Positions 27,568 through 40,030 of a stretch of 64,000 nucleotides of DNA are shown here, piece by piece; position 1 is the stretch's first letter; each line of letters begins with the position of its first letter. The position numbers and the translations under genes are program-made. The notes under the pieces were generated by a model. That model was not told the DNA's origin and searched no databases. It was given only the letters and a program-made list of their open reading frames with translations. Source of the DNA: Euwallacea fornicatus (taxonomy: Eukaryota; Arthropoda; Insecta; Coleoptera; Curculionidae); contig NW_027096008.1 in the NCBI RefSeq assembly GCF_040115645.1, positions 124,001 through 188,000 of the forward strand, read 5' to 3'.

Positions 27568-29073
27568 TCTTTAAGATGACAAAACAAGTCATGGTTGCAT
27601 CATGTTGAATTTCCAAGAGAAATAGTACTTTAAGTGCTCAAACACACAACTTTTGTGACTTATCACACTTTGAAGCTCGATATCTTCGGCAAATTTGGAC
27701 CAAATTTGTTAAACAAAATGTCAAATTAATCAACTCGATGAGATGTTTAAGATAACACAACAAGTTATGGTTGTATCTTGTTGAATTTCCAAGAAAAATA
27801 GTACTTTAAGCGCTCAAACACCCATCTTTTGTGACTTTTCAAACTTTGAAGCTCGATAACTTCGGCAAATGAGGACCAAATTTGTTAAACAAAATGTCAA
27901 ATTAATCAACTCGATGAGATGTTTAAGATAACACAACAAGTTATGATTGCATCTTGTTGAATTTCCAAGAAAAATAGTACTTTAAGCGCTCAAATACACA
28001 ACTTTTGTGACTTTTCAAACTTTGAAGCTCGATAACTTCGGCAAATGAGGACCAAATTTGTTAAACAAAGTGTCAAATTAACCAGTTCGACGAGATCTTT
28101 AAGATGACACAACAAGTCATAATTGCATTATGTTGAATTTCCAAGAAAAATAGTACTTTAAGCGCTCAAACACACAACTTTTGTGACTTTTCAACTATTG
28201 AAGCTCGATAAATTCGGCAAATGAGGCCCAAATTTGTTAAACAAAGTGTCAAATTAATCAGTTCGACGACATCTTTAAGATGACAAAACAAGTCATGATT
28301 GCATCATGTTGAATTTCCAAGAAAAATAGTACTTTAAGCGCTCAAACACACAACTTTTGTGACTTTTCAAATATTGAAGCTCGATAAATTCGGCAAATGA
28401 GGACCAAATTTGTTAAACAAAGTGTCAAATTAATCAGTTCGACGACATCTTTAAGATGACAAAACAAGTCATGATTGCATCATGTTGAATTTCCAAGAAA
28501 AATAGTACTTTAAGCGCTCAAACACACAACTTTTGTGACTTTTCAATCTTTGAAGCTCGATATCTTCGGCAAATTAGGACCAAATTTGTTAAACAAAATA
28601 TCAAATTAATCAGTTCGACGACATCTTTAAGATGACAAAACAAGTCATGATTGCATCATGTTGAATTTCCAAGAGAAATAGTACTTTAAGCGCTCAAACA
28701 CACAACTTTTGTGACTTTTCACACTTTGAAGCTCGATATCTTCGGCAAATGAGGACCAAATTTGTTAAACAAAATGTCAAATTAATCAACTCGATGAGAT
28801 GTTTAAGATAACACAACAAGTTATGATTGCTTCTTGTTGAATTTCCAAGAAAAATAGTACTTTAAGCGCTCAAATACACAAGTTTTGTGACTTTTCAAAC
28901 ATTGAAGCTCAATATCGTCGGTAAATGAGGACCAAATTTGTTAAAGAAAGTGTCAAATTAATCAGTTCGACGAGATCTTTAAGATGACAAAACAAGTCAT
29001 GATTGCATCATGTTGAATTTCCAAGAAAAATAGTACTTTAAGCGCTCAAACACACAACTTTTGTGACTTTTCA
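27568..29073. repeat. Block V, copy 2
   Basis: This is the partner of 21407-23088, with one monomer fewer. Its last three monomers were then duplicated in tandem. It carries the acaagttttgtg change near 28880, which is passed on to the later copies near 29408 and 31521 and so gives the order of events. Confidence 0.82.
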
Positions 29074-29573
29074 ATCTTTGAAGCTCGATATCTTCGGCAA
29101 ATTAGGACCAAATTTGTTAAACAAAATATCAAATTAATCAGTTCGACGACATCTTTAAGATGACAAAACAAGTCATGATTGCATCATGTTGAATTTCCAA
29201 GAGAAATAGTACTTTAAGCGCTCAAACACACAACTTTTGTGACTTTTCACACTTTGAAGCTCGATATCTTCGGCAAATGAGGACCAAATTTGTTAAACAA
29301 AATGTCAAATTAATCAACTCGATGAGATGTTTAAGATAACACAACAAGTTATGATTGCTTCTTGTTGAATTTCCAAGAAAAATAGTACTTTAAGCGCTCA
29401 AATACACAAGTTTTGTGACTTTTCAAACATTGAAGCTCAATATCGTCGGTAAATGAGGACCAAATTTGTTAATGAAAGTGTCAAATTAATCAGTTCGACG
29501 AGATCTTTAAGATGACAAAACAAGTCATGATTGCATCATGTTGAATTTCCAAGAAAAATAGTACTTTAAGCGC
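28518..29573. repeat. 3-monomer (528-bp) tandem duplication
   Basis: Monomers beginning at 28518 and 29046 start two consecutive 528-bp sets with the same three types in the same order: ttttcaatctttg with caaattaggacc and aaatatc, then ttttcacactttg, then acaagttttgtg with atcgtcggtaaatg. The copies differ at gttaaagaaag (about 28941) against gttaatgaaag (29468). The variant gttaatgaaag recurs near 31581, which places this duplication before the 12-monomer one. Confidence 0.88.
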
Positions 29574-31060
29574 TCAAACACACAACTTTTGTGACTTTTC
29601 AAATATTGAAGCTCGATAAATTCGGCAAATGAGGACCAAATTTGTTAAACAAAGTGTCAAATTAATCAGTTCGACGACATCTTTAAGATGACACAACAAG
29701 TCATGATTGCATTATGTTGAATTTCCAAGAAAAATAGTACTTTAAGTGCTCAAACACACAACTTTTGTGACTTTTCAATCTTTGAAGCTCGATATCTTCG
29801 GCAAATGAGGACCAATTTTGTTAAACAAAATGTCAAATTAATCAGTTCTACGAGATCTTTAAGATGACACAACAAGTCATGATTGCAACATGTTGAATTT
29901 CCAAGAAAAATAGTACTTTAAGCGCTCAAACACCCAACTTTTGTGACTTTTCAAACTTTGAAGCTCGATAACTTCGGCAAATGAGGACCAAATTTGTTAA
30001 ACAAAATGTCAAATTAATCAGTTCGACGAGATCTTTAAGATGACACAACAAGTCATGATTGCATTATGTTGAATTTCCAAGAAAAATAGTACTTTAAGCG
30101 CTCAAACACACAACTTTTGTGACTTTTCAACTATTGAAGCTCGATAAATTCGGCAAATGAGGCCCAAATTTGTTAAACAAAGTGTCAAATTAATCAGTTC
30201 GACGACATCTTTAAGATGACAAAACAAGTCATGATTGCATCATGTTGAATTTCCAAGAAAAATAGTACTTTAAGCGCTCAAACACACAACTTTTGTGACT
30301 TTTCAAATATTGAAGCTCGATAAATTCGGCAAATGAGGACCAAATTTGTTAAACAAAGTGTCAAATTAATCAGTTCGACGACATCTTTAAGATGACAAAA
30401 CAAGTCATTATTGCATCATGTTGAATTTCCAAGAGAAATAGTACTTTAAGCGCTCAAACACCCAACTTTTGTGACTTTTCAAACTTTGAAGCTCGATAAC
30501 TTCGGCAAATGAGGACCAAATTTGTTAAACAAAATGTCAAATTAATCAACTCGATGAGATGTTTAAGATAACACAACAAGTTATGATTGCATCTTGTTGA
30601 ATTTCCAAGAAAAATAGTACTTTAAGCGCTCAAACACCCAACTTTTGTGACTTTTCAAACTTTGAAGCTCGATAACTTCGGCAAATGAGGACCAAATTTG
30701 TTAAACAAAATGTCAAATTAATCAACTCGATGAGATGTTTAAGATAACACAACAAGTTATGATTGCATCTTGTTGAATTTCCAAGAAAAATAGTACTTTA
30801 AGCGCTCAAATACACAACTTTTGTGACTTTTCAAACTTTGAAGCTCGATAACTTCGGCAAATGAAGGACCAAATTTGTTAAACAAAGTGTCAAATTAATC
30901 AGTTCGACGAGATCTTTAAGATGACAAAACAAGTCATGATTGCATCTTGTTGAATTTCCAAGAAAAATAGTACTTTAAGCGCTCAAACACACAACTTTTG
31001 TGACTTTTCAAACTTTGAAGCTCGATAAATTCGGCAAATGAGGACCAAATTTGTTAAACA
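29105..31060. repeat. 12-monomer higher-order unit, copy 1
   Basis: This 1,956-bp stretch is repeated at 31218-33173 with a period of 2,113 bp, 12 x 176 plus the one-base insertion in gaaggacc at 30863-30867. Shared rare variants include gttaatgaaag, ttctacgag with gcaacatg, aactattg with gaggccc, gtcattattg, and gaaggacc. I saw no difference in the lines compared. Confidence 0.88.
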
Positions 31061-31217
31061 AAGTGTCAAATTAACCAGTTCGACGCCATTTTTAAGATGA
31101 CAAAACAAGTCATGATTGCATCATGTTGAATTTCCAAGAAAAATAGTACTTTAAGCGCTCAAACACACAACTTTTGTGACTTATCACACTTTGAAGCTCG
31201 ATATCTTCGGCAAATTT

Positions 31218-33173
31218 GGACCAAATTTGTTAAACAAAATATCAAATTAATCAGTTCGACGACATCTTTAAGATGACAAAACAAGTCATGATTGCATCAT
31301 GTTGAATTTCCAAGAGAAATAGTACTTTAAGCGCTCAAACACACAACTTTTGTGACTTTTCACACTTTGAAGCTCGATATCTTCGGCAAATGAGGACCAA
31401 ATTTGTTAAACAAAATGTCAAATTAATCAACTCGATGAGATGTTTAAGATAACACAACAAGTTATGATTGCTTCTTGTTGAATTTCCAAGAAAAATAGTA
31501 CTTTAAGCGCTCAAATACACAAGTTTTGTGACTTTTCAAACATTGAAGCTCAATATCGTCGGTAAATGAGGACCAAATTTGTTAATGAAAGTGTCAAATT
31601 AATCAGTTCGACGAGATCTTTAAGATGACAAAACAAGTCATGATTGCATCATGTTGAATTTCCAAGAAAAATAGTACTTTAAGCGCTCAAACACACAACT
31701 TTTGTGACTTTTCAAATATTGAAGCTCGATAAATTCGGCAAATGAGGACCAAATTTGTTAAACAAAGTGTCAAATTAATCAGTTCGACGACATCTTTAAG
31801 ATGACACAACAAGTCATGATTGCATTATGTTGAATTTCCAAGAAAAATAGTACTTTAAGTGCTCAAACACACAACTTTTGTGACTTTTCAATCTTTGAAG
31901 CTCGATATCTTCGGCAAATGAGGACCAATTTTGTTAAACAAAATGTCAAATTAATCAGTTCTACGAGATCTTTAAGATGACACAACAAGTCATGATTGCA
32001 ACATGTTGAATTTCCAAGAAAAATAGTACTTTAAGCGCTCAAACACCCAACTTTTGTGACTTTTCAAACTTTGAAGCTCGATAACTTCGGCAAATGAGGA
32101 CCAAATTTGTTAAACAAAATGTCAAATTAATCAGTTCGACGAGATCTTTAAGATGACACAACAAGTCATGATTGCATTATGTTGAATTTCCAAGAAAAAT
32201 AGTACTTTAAGCGCTCAAACACACAACTTTTGTGACTTTTCAACTATTGAAGCTCGATAAATTCGGCAAATGAGGCCCAAATTTGTTAAACAAAGTGTCA
32301 AATTAATCAGTTCGACGACATCTTTAAGATGACAAAACAAGTCATGATTGCATCATGTTGAATTTCCAAGAAAAATAGTACTTTAAGCGCTCAAACACAC
32401 AACTTTTGTGACTTTTCAAATATTGAAGCTCGATAAATTCGGCAAATGAGGACCAAATTTGTTAAACAAAGTGTCAAATTAATCAGTTCGACGACATCTT
32501 TAAGATGACAAAACAAGTCATTATTGCATCATGTTGAATTTCCAAGAGAAATAGTACTTTAAGCGCTCAAACACCCAACTTTTGTGACTTTTCAAACTTT
32601 GAAGCTCGATAACTTCGGCAAATGAGGACCAAATTTGTTAAACAAAATGTCAAATTAATCAACTCGATGAGATGTTTAAGATAACACAACAAGTTATGAT
32701 TGCATCTTGTTGAATTTCCAAGAAAAATAGTACTTTAAGCGCTCAAACACCCAACTTTTGTGACTTTTCAAACTTTGAAGCTCGATAACTTCGGCAAATG
32801 AGGACCAAATTTGTTAAACAAAATGTCAAATTAATCAACTCGATGAGATGTTTAAGATAACACAACAAGTTATGATTGCATCTTGTTGAATTTCCAAGAA
32901 AAATAGTACTTTAAGCGCTCAAATACACAACTTTTGTGACTTTTCAAACTTTGAAGCTCGATAACTTCGGCAAATGAAGGACCAAATTTGTTAAACAAAG
33001 TGTCAAATTAATCAGTTCGACGAGATCTTTAAGATGACAAAACAAGTCATGATTGCATCTTGTTGAATTTCCAAGAAAAATAGTACTTTAAGCGCTCAAA
33101 CACACAACTTTTGTGACTTTTCAAACTTTGAAGCTCGATAAATTCGGCAAATGAGGACCAAATTTGTTAAACA
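31218..33173. repeat. 12-monomer higher-order unit, copy 2
   Basis: This is the tandem partner of 29105-31060. It carries the same gaaggacc insertion (about 32976) and the same gttaatgaaag. The join monomer between copies, near 31090-31217, has gacgccattttt and ttatcacac with tcggcaaatttgg. Downstream of 33173 the order becomes irregular. Confidence 0.88.
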
Positions 33174-36100
33174 AAATGTCAAATTAATCAACTCGATGAG
33201 ATGTTTAAGATAACACAACAAGTTATGATTGCTTCTTGATGAATTTCCAAGAAAAATAGTACTTTAAGTGCTGAAACACACAACTTTTGTGACTTTTCAA
33301 ACTTTGAAGTTCGATAACTTCGGCAAATGAAGGACCAATTTTGTTAAACAACGTGTCAAATTAATCAGTTCGACGACATCTTTAAGATGACAAAACAAGT
33401 CATGATTGCATCATGTTGAATTTCCAAGAAAAATAGTACTTTAAGCGCTCAAACACACAACTTTTGTGACTTTTCAAACTTTGAAGCTCGATAACTTCGG
33501 CAAATGAGGACCAATTTTGTTAAACAAAATGTCAAATTAACCAGTTCGACGAGATCTTTAAGATGACACAACAAGTCATGATTGCATTATGTTGAATTTC
33601 CAAGAAAAATAGTACTTTAAGCGCTCAAACACCCAACTTTTGTGACATTTCAAACTTTGAAGCTCGATAACTTCGGCAAATGAGGACCAAATTTGTTAAA
33701 CAAAATGTCAAATTAATCAACTCGATGAGATGTTTAAGATAACACAACAAGTTATGATTGCATCTTGTTGAATTTCCAAGAAAAATAGTACTTTAAGCGC
33801 TCAAACACCCAACTTTTGTGACTTTTCAAACTTTGAAGCTCGATAACTTAGGCAAATGAGGACCAAATTTGTTAAACAAAATGTCAAATTAATCAACTCG
33901 ATGAGATGTTTAAGATAACACAACAAGTTATGATTGCATCTTGTTGAATTTCCAAGAAAAATAGTACTTTAAGCGCTCAAATACACAACTTTTGTGACTT
34001 TTCAAACTTTGAAGCTCGATAACTTCGGCAAATGAGGACCAAATTTGTTAAACAAAGTGTCAAATTAACCAGTTCGACGAGATCTTTAAGATGACAAAAC
34101 AAGTCATGATTGCATCATGTTGAAGTTCCAAGAAAAATAGTACTTTAAGCGCTCAAACACACAACTTTTGTGACTTTTCACACTTTGAAGCTCGATATCT
34201 TCGGCAAATGAGGACCGAATTTGTTAAACAAAATATCAAATTAATCAACTCGATGAGATGTTTAAGATAACACAACAAGTTATGATTGCTTCTTGATGAA
34301 TTTCCAAGAAAAATAGTACTTTAAGTGCTGAAACACACAACTTTTGTGACTTTTCAAACTTTGAAGTTCGATAACTTCGGCAAATGAAGGACCAATTTTG
34401 TTAAACAAAATGTCAAATTAATTAGTTCGACGAGATCTTTAAGATGACAAAACAAGTCATGATTGCATCATGTTGAATTTCCAAGAAAAATAGTACTTTA
34501 AGCGCTCAAACACACAACTTTTGTGACTTTTCAAACTTTGAAGCTCGATAACTTCGGCAAATGAGGACCAAATTTGTTAAACAAAGTGTCAAATTAACCA
34601 GTTCGACGAGATCTTTAAGATGACACAACAAGTCATAATTGCATTATGTTGAATTTCCTAGAAAAATAGTACTTTAAGCGCTCAAACACACAACTTTTGT
34701 GACTTTTCAAATATTGAAGCTCGATAACTTCGGCAAATGAGGACCAATTTTGTTAAACAAAATGTCAAATTAATCAGTTCGACGAGATCTTTAAGATGAC
34801 AAAACAAGTCATGATTGCATCATGTTGAATTTCCAAGAAAAATAGTACTTTAAGCGCTCAAACACAAAACTTTTGTGACTTTTCAAACTTTGAAGCTCGA
34901 TAACTTCGGCAAATGAGGACCAATTTTGTTAAACAAAATGTCAAATTAATCAGTTCGACGAGATCTTTAAGATGACACAACAAGTCATGATTGCATTATG
35001 TTGAATTTCCAAGAAAAATAGTACTTTAAGCGCTCAAACACACAACTTTTGTGACTTTTCAAACTTTGAAGCTCGATAACTTCGGCAAATGAGGACCAAT
35101 TTTGTTAAACAAAATGTCATATTAATCAACTCGATGAGATGTTTAAGATGACAAAACAAGTCATGATTGCATCATGTTGAATTTCCAAGAAAAATAGTAC
35201 TTTAAGCGCTCAAACACCCAACTTTTGTGACTTTTCAAACTTTGAAGCTCGATATCTTCGGCAAATGAGGACCAAATTTGTTAAACAAAATGTCAAATTA
35301 ATCAACTCGATGAGATGTTTAAGATAACACAACAAGTTATGATTGCATCTTGTTGAATTTCCAAGAAAAATAGTACTTTAAGTGCTCAAACACCCAACTT
35401 TTGTGACTTTTCAAACTTTGAAGCTCGATAACTTCGGCAAATGAGAACCAAATTTGTTAAACAAAATGTCAAATTAATCAACTCGATGAGATGTTTAAGA
35501 TAACACAACAAGTTATGATTGCATCTTGTTGAATTTCCAAGAAAAATAGTACTTTAAGCGCTCAAATACACAACTTTTGTGACTTTTCAAACTTTGAAGC
35601 TCGATAACTTCGGCAAATGAGGACCAAATTTGTTAAACAAAGTGTCAAATTAACCAGTTCGACGAGATCTTTAAGATGACACAACAAGTTATGATTGCAT
35701 CTTGTTGAATTTCCAAGAAAAATAGTACTTTAAGCGCTCAAATACACAACTTTTGTGACTTTTCAAACTTTGAAGCTCGATAACTTCGGCAAATGAGGAC
35801 CAAATTTGTTAAACAAAGTGTCAAATTAACCAGTTCGACGAGATCTTTAAGATGACACAACAAGTTATGATTGCATCTTGTTGAATTTCCAAGAAAAATA
35901 GTACTTTAAGCGCTCAAACACACAACTTTTGTGACTTTTCAACCTTTGAAGCTCGATAACTTCGGCAAATGAGGACCAATTTTGTTAAACAAAATGTCAA
36001 ATTAATCAGTTCGACGAGATCTTTAAGATGACAAAACAAGTCATGATTGCGTCATGTTGAATTTCCTAGAAAAATAGTACTTTAAGCGCTCAAACACACA

Positions 36101-39100
36101 ACTTTTGTGACTTATCACACTTTGAAGCTCGATAAATTCGGCAAATGAGGACCAAATTTGTTAAACAAAGTGTCAAATTAACCAGTTCGACGAGATCTTT
36201 AAGATGACAAAACAAGTCATGATTGCATCATGTTGAATTTCCAAGAGAAATAGTACTTTAAGTGCTCAAACACACAACTTTTGTGACTTATCACACTTTG
36301 AAGCTCGATAAATTCGGCAAATGAGGACTAAATTTGTTAAACAAAATGTCAAATTAATCAGTTCGACGAGATCTTTAAGATGACAAAACAAGTCATGATT
36401 GCATCATGTTGAATTTCCAAGAAAAATAGTACTTTAAGCGCTCAAACACACAACTTTTGTGACTTATCACACTTTGAAGCTCGATATCTTCGGCAAATTT
36501 GGACCAAATTTGTTAAACAAAATGTCAAATTAATCAACTCGATGAGATGTTTAAGATAACACAACAAGTTATGATTGCATCTTGTTGAATTTCCAAGAAA
36601 AATAGTACTTTAAGCGCTCAAACACACAACTTTTGTGACTTTTCACACTTTGAAGCTCGATATCTTCGGCAAATGAGGACCAAATTTGTTAAACGAAATG
36701 TCAAATTAATCAACTCGATGAGATGTTTAAGATAACACAACAAGTTATGATTGCATCTTGTTGAATTTCCAAGAAAAATAGTACTTTAAGCGCTCAAACA
36801 CCCAACTTTTGTGACTTTTCAAACTTTGAAGCTCGATAACTTCGGCAAATGAGGACCAAATTTGTTAAACAAAAAGTCAAATTAATCAGTTCGACGACAT
36901 CTTTAAGATGACAAAACAAGTCATGATTGCATCATGTTGAATTTCCAAGAAAAATAGTACTTTAAGTGCTGAAACACACAACTTTTGTGACTTTTCAAAC
37001 TTTGAAGTTCGATAACTTCGGCAAATGAAGGACCAATTTTGTTAAACAAAATGTCAAATTAATCAACTCGATGAGATGTTTAAGATAACACAACAAGTTA
37101 TGATTGCTTCTTGATGAATTTCCAAGAAAAATAGTACTTTAAGTGCTGAAACACACAACTTTTGTGACTTTTCAAACTTTGAAGTTCGATAACTTCGGCA
37201 AATGAAGGACCAATTTTGTTAAACAAAATGTCAAATTAATCAGTTCGACGAGATCTTTAAGATGACACAACAAGTCATGATTGCATCATGTTGAATTTCC
37301 AAGAAAAATAGTACTTTAAGCGCTCAAACACACAACTTTTGTGACTTTTCAATCTTTGAAGCTCGATATCTTCGGCAAATTAGGACCAAATTTGTTAAAC
37401 AAAATATCAAATTAATCAGTTCGACGACATCTTTAAGATGACAAAACAAGTCATGATTGCATCATGTTGAATTTCGAAGAGAAATAGTACTTTAAGCGCT
37501 CAAACACACAACTTTTGTGACTTTTCAAACTTTGAAGTTCGATAACTTCGGCAAATGAAGGACCAATTTTGTTAAACAAAATGTCAAATTAATCAGTTCG
37601 ACGAGATCTTTAAGATGACAAAACAAGTTATGATTGCATATTGTTGAATTTCCAAGAAAAATAGTACTTTAAGCGCTCAAACACAAAACTTTTGTGATTT
37701 TTCAAACTTTGAAGCTCGATAACTTCGGCAAATGAGGACCAAATTTGTTAAACAAAGTGTCAAATTAACCAGTTCGACGAGATCTTTAAGATGACACAAC
37801 AAGTCATGATTGCATTATGTTGAATTTCCAAGAAAAATAGTACTTTAAGCGCTCAAACACACAACTTTTGTGACTTTTCAAATTTTGAAGCTCGATAACT
37901 TCGGCAAATGAGGACCAAATTTGTTAAACAAAATGTCAAATTAATCAACTCGATGAGATGTTTAAGATAAAACAACAAGTCATGATTGCACCTTGTTGAA
38001 TTTCCAAGAAAAATAGTACTTTAAGTGCTGAAACACACAACTTTTGTGACTTTTCAAACTTTGAAGTTCGATAACTTCGGCAAATGAAGGACCAATTTTG
38101 TTAAACAAAATGTCAAATTAATCAGTTCGACGAGATCTTTAAGATGACAAAACAAGTTATGATTGCATCTTGTTGAATTTCCAAGAAAAATAGTACTTTA
38201 AGCGCTCAAACACAAAACTTTTGTGATTTTTCAAACTTTGAAGCTCGATAACTTCGGCAAATGAGGACCAAATTTGTTAAACAAAGTGTCAAATTAACCA
38301 GTTCGACGAGATCTTTAAGATGACACAACAAGTCATGATTGCATTATGTTGAATTTCCAAGAAAAATAGTACTTTAAGCGCTCAAATACACAACTTTTGT
38401 GACTTTTCAAATATTGAAGCTCGATAAATTCGGCAAATGAGGACCAAATTTGTTAAACAACGTGTCAAATTAATCAGTTCGACGACATCTTTAAGATGAC
38501 AAAACAAGTTATGATTGCATCTTGTTGAATTTCCAAGAAAAATAGTACTTTAAGCGCTCAAACACAAAACTATTGTGATTTTTCAAACTTTGAAGCTCGA
38601 TAACTTCGGCAAATGAGGACCAAATTTGTTAAACAAAATATCAAATTAATCAGTTCGACGACATCTTTAAGATGACAAAACAAGTCATGATTGCATCATG
38701 TTGAATTTCCTAGAAAAATAGTACTTTAAGCGCTCAAACACACAACTTTTGTGACTTATCACACTTTGAAGCTCGATAAATTCGGCAAATGAGGACCAAA
38801 TTTGTTAAACAAAATGTCAAATTAATCAGTTCGACGAGATCTTTAAGATGACAAAACAAGTCATGATTGCATCTTGTTGAATTTCCAAGAAAAATAGTAC
38901 TTTAAGCGCTCAAACACACAACTTTTGTGACTTTTCAAACTTTGAAGCTCGATAAATTCGGCAAATGAGGACCAAATTTGTTAAACAAAGTGTCAAATTA
39001 ACCAGTTCGACGCCATTTTTAAGATGACAAAACAAGTCATGATTGCATCTTGTTGAATTTCCAAGAAAAATAGTACTTTAAGTGCTGAAACACACAACTT

Positions 39101-40030
39101 TTGTGACTTTTCAAACTTTGAAGTTCGATAAATTCGGCAAATGAGGACCAAATTTGTTAAACAAAGTGTCAAATTAACCAGATCGACGCCATTTTTAAGA
39201 TGACAAAACAAGTCATGATTGCATCATGTTGAATTTCCAAGAAAAATAGTACTTTAAGCGCTCAAACACACAACTTTTGTGACTTTTCAAACATTGAAGC
39301 TCAATATCTTCGGTAAATGAGGACCAAATTTGTTAAAGAAAGTGTCAAATTAATCAGTTCGACGAGATCTTTAAGATGACAAAACAAGTCATGATTGCAT
39401 CATGTTGAATTTCCAAGAAAAATAGTACTTTAAGCGCTCAAACACACAACTTTTGTGACTTTTCAAATGTTGAAGCTCGATAAATTCGGCAAATGAGGAC
39501 CAAATTTGTTAAACAAAGTGTCAAATTAATCAGTTCGACGACATCTTTAAGATGGCAAAACAAGTCATGATTGCATCATGTTGAATTTCCAAGAAAAATA
39601 GTACTTTAAGCGCTCAAACACAAAACTTTTGTGACTTTTCAAACTTTGAAGCTCGATATCTTCGGCAAATGAGGACCAAATTTGTTAAACAAAGTGTCAA
39701 ATTAATCAGTTCGACGACATCTTTAAGATGACAAAACAAGTCATGATTGCATCATGTTGAATTTCCAAGAAAAATAGCACTTTAAGCGCTCAAACACACA
39801 ACTTTTGTAACTTTTCAAACTTTGAAGCTCGATAACTTCGGCAAATGAGGACCAAATTTGTTAAACAAAGTGTCAAATTGACCAGTTCGACGAGATCTTT
39901 AAGATGACACAACAAGTCATGATTGCATTATGTTGAATTTCCAAGAAAAATAGTACTTTAAGCGCTCAAACACACAAATTTTGTGACTTTTCAAATATTG
40001 AATTTCGATAACTTCGGAAAATGAAGGACC
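33174..40030. repeat. Irregular zone rich in the gaaggacc subfamily
   Basis: I found no clean long-range copying here, apart from short pairs such as 37557-38040 against 38088-38400. Many monomers share a linked set of changes: gtgctgaaacac at the start, gaagttcgataac in the middle and an extra base in gaaggacc. Insertions of this class lie near 33329, 34387, 37027, 37206, 37558, 38089 and 40023. Other variants seen only or mainly here are ttgtgatttttc (37693 and 38222), gcttcttgatg (33232, 34290 and 37107) and gacgccattttt. This looks like an older or less homogenised part of the array. Confidence 0.75.

Noticed and set aside
38993..39211. 72-codon minus-strand open frame
   Set aside because: It is the same chance frame across two monomers with the gacgccattttt variant, with no coding signal.
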